This document shows positions 6,201 through 10,434 of a stretch of DNA of 10,434 nt, one piece after another; position 1 is the stretch's first letter, and every line of letters begins with the position of its first letter. The stretch is taken from contig CAINDH010000214.1 in assembly GCA_903847285.1 (NCBI GenBank), positions 1 through 10,434 on the forward strand. The letters are read 5' to 3'. The notes under the pieces were generated by a model. That model saw nothing but the letters and a program-made list of their open reading frames with translations. It did not search any database and was not told the origin of the DNA. The position numbers and the translations under genes were made by a program. The DNA comes from an uncultured Verrucomicrobia subdivision 3 bacterium (lineage in GTDB: Bacteria; Verrucomicrobiota; Verrucomicrobiae; Limisphaerales; UBA11358).

Positions 6201-9200
6201 TTGATGACCAACGCCAATTCGTTCGTGATCGCCAATGCTGGCAACACCCTGACGCTCGACAACAGCGGCGGCGGCGTGAACGTCAGCGTGAGCGCCGGCG
6301 CGGCCAACGCGATTCAAACTGCCGTGGCGTTGAAAGACAACGCGCAAATCACCGTGAGCGCCGGCGATTCACTCGCCCTTTCTGGAATCATTTCCAACGG
6401 TCCCAGCGTCACGAAAACGCTCGCCTTCAACGGCGCGGGAACCAACATCCTTTCCGCAGCGAACACCTATGGTCCGTCGGCGGGCAGCACCGGCACGACC
6501 TTGAGTGGCGGCGGCATTTTGCAGGTGGCCAACAACTCCGCGCTCGGCGCGGGTGATTTGAGCGTCACGGCGAACAGCACGCTGCAAGCGGCTGCGCCAG
6601 GCTTGAGCGTGGGCAACAAGATCACTGTCGGCTCAAGCGTGACGGCCACGGTGGACAACAATGGCAACACGCTCTCGCTCGGCGGTGTCATCAGCGGCAG
6701 CGGCGCGTTGGCCAAAGTTGGCAACGGCACTCTCACTCTCGGCGGTAACAATTCCTACTCCGGCAACACGACGGTCAACGCGGGTGTGTTGAGCATTTCA
6801 TCCGCCGCGAATGTGGCGAGCACGCCGAACATCATTTTGAACGGCGGCGACCTGTTGGGCAACGGTAGTTTTGCCGTGGCCAACAACATCGGCATCGGTC
6901 TCGCCACGGGCAACGCTAACACGACGGCTTTGATTGATGCTGCTGGCAGCTTCGCCGTCAATGGCACAATCGCCTCCGCTGGAAACGTCGGCGTGAATTC
7001 GCTCACCATCAACAGCGCGGGCGGCACCGGCACGTTGATCCTCGGCGGCGCGAATACATTCAACGGTGTGACTTCACTTTCGAATGGGGTTTTGCAAGTC
7101 GCAAACACGCTGGCGTTGCAGAACAGCACCTTGGAATACGATGCTGGCAAGTTACTGTTTGATTCGAGCATCACGGCCGCCACGTTCGGCGGATTGAACG
7201 GCACCAACGCCACGGGCATCGGCTTGACCAACTTGTCGGGCGCGGCGCTGACCTTGACGGTGGGCAATAATAATTCCACCACGACTTATGGCGGCGGCTT
7301 GTCCGGTAGCGGCTCGCTGGTTAAAGCGGGAACGGGAACGCAGACGATTGGCTCCGGCACCAGCGGCGGGGCGGGCTATACCGGCCTTACCACGGTCAAC
7401 AGTGGCACGCTGAAACTGGGCGGCGTTGGCAGCATTACGTCCGCAGGCAATCTGACCATCAGCGGCATCGCCGGCCCGGCCAATTTGATTCTGGCGGATT
7501 CGGCGTCGGTTTCGGTTGGTGGCATGATCCGGGTGCTCTATGACGGCGGCGCCGGTTTCCCGTTTGCTTGTTCGTTGTTGGTCACCAGCAACGCCAGCTT
7601 GACCGGGGATTCGTTGAGCTATGGCAATGGCTCGCGGGTGGCCAGCAGTTCCGTCACAGTGCAAGGCAACGGCTTGCTCTCGATTACCAACGCGTTTGAT
7701 TTGAACGCCAGCATCGGCAGCCAGGCTCAAACCGACTTGGCCAATCTGAATGGCGGAACCTTGGCGGTGGGAAATTTTCTTGATAGCCTTTCTGGAGGCA
7801 CGCATCTGGCACAGATCAATTTCAACGGCGGGGTATTGAAGGCGAACGCCAGCGACCCGACCAGCGGCCCGACCAGCACCTTCCTGCCGGCCTTCGCAGG
7901 ATTGACGGTGTTTGTGAACGCCGGTGCAGGTGCGCTCATCAATCCCAACGGCTATAACATCACCATAGCCTCACCGATCACTCATGGCAACGGCACGCCG
8001 GACGGCGGCTTCACCGTATTTGGCGGCGGTATGTTGACTCTGACGACCGCCAATTCTTACTCCGGCGTTACTACTGTCAGCAATGTCATCTTGAACGTCA
8101 ACAACACGACCGGCAGCGGCACGGGAACCAATTTGGTCAATGTGCTGACCAACGGATACTTGGGCGGCAGTGGAACCATCCGTGGCAATGTAGTGGTCAA
8201 CAATGGTGGGCACACTTTGCCAGGTGGAACCAATGGCAACACCACCGGCGTGATCACCACCGTTAGTAACTTGACCTACAGCGTCGGCGGCGAGGCGGAT
8301 TTAAATTTGAGCAACACTTACAATAGTGGCAATGACCAGGTGGTTGTGAACGGCGCGCTGGCTGGCAACGGCGTAAATATTGGGATTAATTTGACTGACT
8401 CGATCAGCACGAACCTGGATACGACGGGAGATTATGTGCTCTTCCAAATTAACGGCACCTACACCAGTGGTTTCAATTCCATCCCGGTCTGGCTGGGCGC
8501 GACGCCGACCAATGCCTCGGAATTCTCAATCCTCTATTACAATAACAATATCATCCTCCGCCATTCGCCGATCCTCGTTGCGTCGGCGACAGCCACGCCA
8601 AACCCGGTGGCCCACAACCAATCGGTGACCTTCAGCGTCAATGCGACGGCGGGTATTTATACAATTGATCCCAACACGGGTATTTATGTGGATGCGAGTC
8701 CCCTCGGCGGACCGTCGCCACTTTATCTGGTGCAATCCAACGGAACCAGTTTCTATACCAATAGTGTCATCGTCGCTTCCAGCACGATCACCGGCAATCA
8801 AAGTCTGAACCTCACTGTCTCTGATAATAATGGCGACAACAGCAGCGCGGCAATTGCGCTGACTGTCATCGGTTCGTCCGAAGTGTGGAACGGTCTGGGT
8901 GGTGACAACGCTTGGGGCACCGGCGCGAACTGGGTCAGCGGGATTTCACCCGGCCCGGGTGATTTTGTGACCTTTGCCGGAACCACGCAGTTGACGCCAA
9001 ACATGGAAAACAGTTACAGCATCAGCTCACTGATATTCAGGACCAATGCGGGCAGCTTTAACATTGGAACGTCCGGTAACAACTTGACCATCATCGCCAG
9101 CGGGGTGGCCAACAACTCCACGAACGGGCAAACTCTGAACGTGCCGGTCTATCTGACGACGGCGGCGCAAACTTTGAATGCAGCGGCGGGAGACTTGACG

Positions 9201-10434
9201 CTGGGACAGGCTTTGGACAATGGCGGTGGCTTGCTGACCGTCACTGATGGTGGACATAACACCACGCTGAGTGGCGTCGTCTCCGGCAATGGCGGTTTGA
9301 CCAAGACCGGCAATGGCACTTTGACGCTCGGCGGCGCGAACACTTATTCCGGCACTACTACGGTCAACGGGGGCAAAGTGACGGTGAATGGCACCGGCGC
9401 GATCAGCACCACCACGAGCCAGGTGATCGTCGGCAATGCTGCCGGAAATTCGATCATGAACATCGCCGGTGGATCGGTTAGTGCCAACATGGCCAACAAT
9501 CCCGCCTTTGCCATTGGCAATGTGACGAATGCCAACGGATTTTTGTTCATGAGTTCGGGCAGCCTTGAATGTGGTGCGGGTGAATTTCATATCGGCCAGG
9601 CGGCGGGTGCTTACGGTGCGTTTGATTTGAGCGGTGGCACCGTCACAATCGGTGATGTAAATGCCGGTGATGCCTATTTTGTTGTGGGTGGTGCTTTTGG
9701 AAATAGTGCTTCAAAAGGCGTTTTCAATATGAGCGGCGGAACATTCAACGACAATGCTCAAGAGTTTTCCATCGCCAATATCGCCGGCGCCATCGGGGTG
9801 GCGAATTTGAGCGGCGGCACGTTAAACGATAACAAGGGCATTCACGTTGGCGACCGTGGCACCGGCATATTGAATGTGTCCGGTTCGGCGGCGGTCAATC
9901 TGAGTGGAGGGCCGCTTCAATTTGGTCTTAGTGGCAACACCACGGTTGGCACGGTCAACCTGTTGGGCGGCACGGTCACGGCGAACAATGTTGGGGTGGC
10001 TGGGACCAGCACTTCCCGTTTGAATTTCAACGGCGGCACTCTGCAAGCTGGCGCGAACAATGCGGCGTTTATCACAGGCTTGACCGCCGCCACAATATAC
10101 AGCGGTGGTGCGATTATTGATGATGGTGGATTTATGATTACCAACGCTCAACCGTTGCTCGCACCCACGGGCAATGGTGTCAGTTCCATCCCGGTGGTCA
10201 CCAATGGTGCGGGCTACTTGAATACGCCCATAGTCACCATTACCGGCGGCGGCGGCGTGGGAGCCACGGCGGTGGCGAATATCTCGTCGGGTGGCGCAGT
10301 CACTAACATCACGATAACCAGTCCGGGCACCGGCTACACTTCGGCTCCGACCGTGACGCTCTTCGGCGGTGGTTACAGCAGTGCGGCCACGCTCGGCACG
10401 GCGACCATTGCTGCGAACGTGAGTGGCGGTTTGA
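3252..10434 (+). CDS. Giant secreted autotransporter-associated beta-strand (PATR) repeat protein, 3' end beyond window
   Basis: One frame stays open for 2394 codons and runs off the window. Residues 1-23 form a signal peptide: MKKTQ, then a hydrophobic core IIGLFLMASVLSL, and a likely cleavage site after LKA. The mature protein is Gly/Ala/Asn/Ser/Thr-rich with few charges. I found only two cysteines (in PFACSLL and SLECGAG), as expected for a secreted right-handed beta-helix. A tryptophan-rich header recurs at residues 28, 933 and 1879; PATR repeats follow each, and modules 1 and 2 end in closure segments. A non-helical linker (about 1773-1876) precedes module 3, and SGGT and GxGY tandem repeats follow it. 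The family is usually surface-displayed or released in Verrucomicrobiota, with roles in adhesion or polymer interaction suspected but not shown. No enzyme motif is visible. The missing C-terminus may hold a beta-barrel, a PEP-CTERM-like signal or another anchor. The ATG is chosen because it gives the signal peptide; no Shine-Dalgarno is present. Confidence 0.92.
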   Translation, partial: MKKTQIIQIIGLFLMASVLSLKAASGTWTGATDATWAGANWTASPVPGTGDTATFNSLGNGNTTIDLGGGVTILNLLFNTGSAAAYTIGNGAVGSQMLTLNDSGAITMNSTVASNELFNAAIVLGLDATAKSYSITNNSGSTLTLAANITGGSTGVGATKTLTFGGSGNIVFGGNFNKGTPTSGTAQINLAKNGVGTFTVNPTINSGSVSGSVTVNAGTLAIDFVNAGANASLLSSFSPVTMGGGTLQIVGNPSNPSTQTFGGITIGSGNNVIKVGTNNPTLALGSYTLNLNSAVQFVGPATIGAANVAVAATGTITTTTAGWAVPIGLLESSVNRNGVPTVGLYDYATTSLADGTAGTSPYTIKGGSQVTGFYITQTGVNAITSADSNFDITGTASSASGTTGFADSLRFNTATATTFTVNNGTIFLNNAILVTPNVSANNVTFSGATKMANGANGANTVGTLTLWQNNSAGELVINNVLGQRGTGAASVIQAGAGTVVFGNTANSYGGVTFLYGGNTVVTADGGFGTPATAALVTLNGGTAVGNATFTMANTGNANPRPFALGAYGGGLAATAGNTMTINGVVSGAAGTGSLVIGIPASSANGSVAGLLPGTGSIANGQAVDTANTTPVFATGTVLLNFPSGASGNTFFGGVNILGGATLNINSQFALGGGNQGPTIFNGGTLQYNSTLATGAAGAAQDITGQPVTFTGNATIDVNGNAIAYAGSIGNGGTGALTVKSTIPNGVLTLSGASIFTGGTTVSSGTLRVNNSTGSGTGSGNVTIASGGILGGNGNISGAVTNLSGGHLAPGSGGVGTNTVGALTMSSGSLYDFEFSGTANDQTVVTTSGGLTLNGGAFNLYQPGGTVAFTTTGTYNLIQYSGAIGGTGLNSTWTTASAGNPHIANPQAGLAYAFGTSGGFLTLTISTAGVVGVWNTDADGNWTDGTKWSSNPSVPHSAGDAATFGVGSALRTVTLNANETVGGVLMTNANSFVIANAGNTLTLDNSGGGVNVSVSAGAANAIQTAVALKDNAQITVSAGDSLALSGIISNGPSVTKTLAFNGAGTNILSAANTYGPSAGSTGTTLSGGGILQVANNSALGAGDLSVTANSTLQAAAPGLSVGNKITVGSSVTATVDNNGNTLSLGGVISGSGALAKVGNGTLTLGGNNSYSGNTTVNAGVLSISSAANVASTPNIILNGGDLLGNGSFAVANNIGIGLATGNANTTALIDAAGSFAVNGTIASAGNVGVNSLTINSAGGTGTLILGGANTFNGVTSLSNGVLQVANTLALQNSTLEYDAGKLLFDSSITAATFGGLNGTNATGIGLTNLSGAALTLTVGNNNSTTTYGGGLSGSGSLVKAGTGTQTIGSGTSGGAGYTGLTTVNSGTLKLGGVGSITSAGNLTISGIAGPANLILADSASVSVGGMIRVLYDGGAGFPFACSLLVTSNASLTGDSLSYGNGSRVASSSVTVQGNGLLSITNAFDLNASIGSQAQTDLANLNGGTLAVGNFLDSLSGGTHLAQINFNGGVLKANASDPTSGPTSTFLPAFAGLTVFVNAGAGALINPNGYNITIASPITHGNGTPDGGFTVFGGGMLTLTTANSYSGVTTVSNVILNVNNTTGSGTGTNLVNVLTNGYLGGSGTIRGNVVVNNGGHTLPGGTNGNTTGVITTVSNLTYSVGGEADLNLSNTYNSGNDQVVVNGALAGNGVNIGINLTDSISTNLDTTGDYVLFQINGTYTSGFNSIPVWLGATPTNASEFSILYYNNNIILRHSPILVASATATPNPVAHNQSVTFSVNATAGIYTIDPNTGIYVDASPLGGPSPLYLVQSNGTSFYTNSVIVASSTITGNQSLNLTVSDNNGDNSSAAIALTVIGSSEVWNGLGGDNAWGTGANWVSGISPGPGDFVTFAGTTQLTPNMENSYSISSLIFRTNAGSFNIGTSGNNLTIIASGVANNSTNGQTLNVPVYLTTAAQTLNAAAGDLTLGQALDNGGGLLTVTDGGHNTTLSGVVSGNGGLTKTGNGTLTLGGANTYSGTTTVNGGKVTVNGTGAISTTTSQVIVGNAAGNSIMNIAGGSVSANMANNPAFAIGNVTNANGFLFMSSGSLECGAGEFHIGQAAGAYGAFDLSGGTVTIGDVNAGDAYFVVGGAFGNSASKGVFNMSGGTFNDNAQEFSIANIAGAIGVANLSGGTLNDNKGIHVGDRGTGILNVSGSAAVNLSGGPLQFGLSGNTTVGTVNLLGGTVTANNVGVAGTSTSRLNFNGGTLQAGANNAAFITGLTAATIYSGGAIIDDGGFMITNAQPLLAPTGNGVSSIPVVTNGAGYLNTPIVTITGGGGVGATAVANISSGGAVTNITITSPGTGYTSAPTVTLFGGGYSSAATLGTATIAANVSGGL
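3327..3563 (+). repeat. W-rich module header, copy 1 (residues 26-104)
   Basis: The pattern is GTWTGA...ATWAGANW, then PVPGTGDTATF, then a strand pair IDLGGGVTILNLLF and a closing LTLNDSG. The same order (three tryptophans, a PG-GD-xxTF turn, a strand pair, LTLxxSG) recurs at 6045 and 8883. I take it as the cap that starts each beta-helical supermodule. Confidence 0.7.
3732..3920 (+). repeat. Degenerate PATR-type repeat in module 1 (about residues 161-223)
   Basis: TLTFGGSGNIVFGGNF, LAKNGVGTFTV and VTVNAGTLAIDF keep the PATR logic (K-x-G-x-G-T-L-T-L, then VNAGTL), but the central NTYSGTT element is replaced by a longer insert. It is a diverged member. Confidence 0.5.
5451..5558 (+). repeat. 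PATR repeat in module 1 (about residues 734-769)
   Basis: GALTVKS...GVLTLSGASIFTGGTTVSSGTLRVN matches the PATR consensus: two beta-strands, an S/N-x-F/Y-x-G-x-T-T-V turn, then GTLxV. It immediately precedes closure segment 1. Confidence 0.75.
5559..6026 (+). repeat. Module-closing segment, copy 1 (residues 770-925)
   Basis: The order is NSTGSGTGSGNV, GGILGGNGNISG, a GGHLAPGSGGVGT turn, LTMSSGSLYDFEFSG, DQTVVTTSGGLTLNGGAF, and a final TYNLIQYSG strand. This corresponds to the region found just before the membrane barrel in classical autotransporter passengers (LGGxGxIxG, TLAPGxSPGT, DQLxVxG). Here it is followed by another module header, not by a barrel. Confidence 0.72.
6045..6269 (+). repeat. 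W-rich module header, copy 2 (residues 932-1006)
   Basis: VWNTDADGNWTDGTKW, then SAGDAATFGVGS, VTLNANETVGGVLMTN and LTLDNSGGG. It aligns in order and spacing with the headers at 3327 and 8883. It starts module 2, 905 residues after header 1. Confidence 0.72.
6708..6797 (+). repeat. Canonical PATR repeat in module 2 (residues 1153-1182)
   Basis: LAKVGNGTLTLGGNNSYSG followed by NTTVNAGVLSI is an almost perfect consensus copy of the autotransporter-associated beta-strand repeat. Confidence 0.88.
7023..7103 (+). repeat. PATR repeat in module 2 (about residues 1258-1284)
   Basis: GTGTLILGGANTFNGVTSL followed by SNGVLQVAN keeps the strand-turn-strand pattern, with NTFNG in place of NTYSG. Confidence 0.75.
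7314..7424 (+). repeat. PATR repeat in module 2 (about residues 1355-1391)
   Basis: SLVKAGTGTQTIGSG, GAGYTGLTTVNSGTLKLGG: a consensus PATR with a small glycine-rich insert before the tyrosine turn. Confidence 0.75.
8019..8102 (+). repeat. PATR repeat in module 2 (about residues 1590-1617)
   Basis: TVFGGGMLTLTTANSYSGV followed by TTVSNVILNVNN fits the PATR pattern and leads straight into closure segment 2, as the module 1 copy at 5451 leads into closure 1. Confidence 0.72.
8103..8564 (+). repeat. Module-closing segment, copy 2 (residues 1618-1771)
   Basis: NTTGSGTGTNLV, GYLGGSGTIRGNVVV, GGHTLPGGTNGNTTG, LTYSVGGEADLNLS, DQVVVNGALAGNGV and YVLFQINGTY follow the same order as closure 1. The segment ends with FSILYYNNNIILRH before the linker domain. 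Confidence 0.72.
8565..8879 (+). other. Ig/PKD-like linker domain within the giant protein (about residues 1772-1876)
   Basis: This segment departs from the beta-helix composition. SATATPNPVAHNQSVTFSV opens an Ig-like or PKD-like sandwich and LNLTVSDNNGDNSSAAIALTV closes it, as in many bacterial surface proteins. Near its start, TGIYTIDPN and TGIYVDASP form a 9-codon partial tandem duplication sharing the bases CGGGTATTTAT (8650-8660 and 8677-8687). No such linker separates modules 1 and 2. The fold is inferred from pattern only. Confidence 0.55.
8883..9104 (+). repeat. W-rich module header, copy 3 (residues 1878-1951)
   Basis: VWNGLGGDNAWGTGANW, SPGPGDFVTFAG, a SYSISSLIFRTN strand and NNLTIIASG repeat the header pattern. 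It starts module 3, 946 residues after header 2. Confidence 0.72.
9288..9389 (+). repeat. Canonical PATR repeat in module 3 (residues 2013-2046)
   Basis: GGLTKTGNGTLTLGGANTY followed by SGTTTVNGGKVTVNG is a textbook consensus copy. It is the only clear PATR repeat in module 3 within the window; a different repeat class takes over after it. Confidence 0.9.
9537..10062 (+). repeat. SGGT-type repeat block in module 3 (about residues 2096-2270)
   Basis: Units of roughly 25-35 residues follow the pattern (E)F-x-I-G/A ... G-A-x-x-L/M-SGGT: FHIGQAAGAYGAFDLSGGT, FVVGGAFGNS...FNMSGGT, FSIANIAGAIGVANLSGGT, IHVGDRGTGILNVSGSA, then LLGGT and FNGGTLQAG. These look like successive rungs of a beta-helix distinct from the PATR units. 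Confidence 0.68.
10194..10434 (+). repeat. 40-residue GxGY tandem repeat near the window end
   Basis: NGAGYLNTPIVTITGGGG and SPGTGYTSAPTVTLFGGG align exactly 120 nt apart (tyrosine codons at 10215 and 10335). Between them lies GATAVANISSGGAVTNITIT. The second copy is cut by the window end, so the copy number is unknown. Confidence 0.72.

Noticed and set aside
5097..6347. A 416-codon minus-strand frame and many other minus-strand frames across 3270-10150
   Set aside because: They are antisense shadows of the giant gene. Their Arg/Ala/Gly- or Pro/Val-rich compositions are what reversed Gly/Asn/Thr codons give, and none shows family motifs.
3670..9400. Repetitive DNA in the giant gene as a CRISPR or mobile-element signature
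   Set aside because: Repeats are degenerate, in-frame and multiples of codons, and reflect protein repeats. There are no uniform spacers or terminal inverted repeats.
1..10434. tRNA, rRNA, integrase, toxin-antitoxin or phage-defence genes
   Set aside because: None seen in any frame or as recognisable RNA sequence.

Overview
The window looks like a fragment of a Verrucomicrobiota genome. I infer this from the enormous secreted protein built of autotransporter-associated beta-strand (PATR) repeats, which is typical of that phylum, and from the sugar-acid gene set beside it (AraC regulator, Gfo/Idh/MocA oxidoreductase, RraA-like protein, split UxaA-type dehydratase). Base composition is fairly GC-rich. 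No 16S rRNA or other marker gene is present, so the assignment rests on gene content alone.

Positions 1-2904 read on the minus strand as one co-directional set. In transcription order it holds an AraC/XylS-family regulator (2904 to 2044), a Gfo/Idh/MocA oxidoreductase (2012 to 816), a 56-codon N-terminal remnant of an RraA-like protein (819 to 649), a stand-alone SAF domain (645 to 325) and the start of a UxaA-type catalytic subunit (338 to 1, cut by the window edge). Spacing is tight: 31 nt, then a 4-nt ATGA overlap, 3 nt, and a 14-nt overlap. This suggests a locally regulated operon for oxidising and dehydrating a sugar acid, probably uronate-type. The substrate cannot be read from the sequence.

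Positions 2905-3251 are a divergent intergenic region with several candidate regulatory elements. There are two 18-bp direct repeats exactly 100 bp apart (15/18 identical), a 15-bp palindrome and a 10-bp palindrome. A strong two-part hairpin followed by a T-rich tract lies about 45 nt before the start of the giant gene, and an 11-bp tandem repeat abuts that start.

Positions 3252-10434 are one uninterrupted plus-strand reading frame of at least 2394 codons that runs off the window. It encodes a signal peptide followed by very large passenger-like supermodules. A tryptophan-rich header recurs at residues 28, 933 and 1879. PATR repeats follow each header, and modules 1 and 2 each finish with a closure segment. 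An Ig/PKD-like linker separates modules 2 and 3. Module 3 then passes into SGGT-type repeats and a 40-residue glycine/tyrosine tandem repeat. The anchor (beta-barrel, PEP-CTERM-like or other) lies beyond the window. The protein is probably exported and displayed at, or released from, the cell surface. Any link to the sugar-acid operon is inferred only from adjacency.
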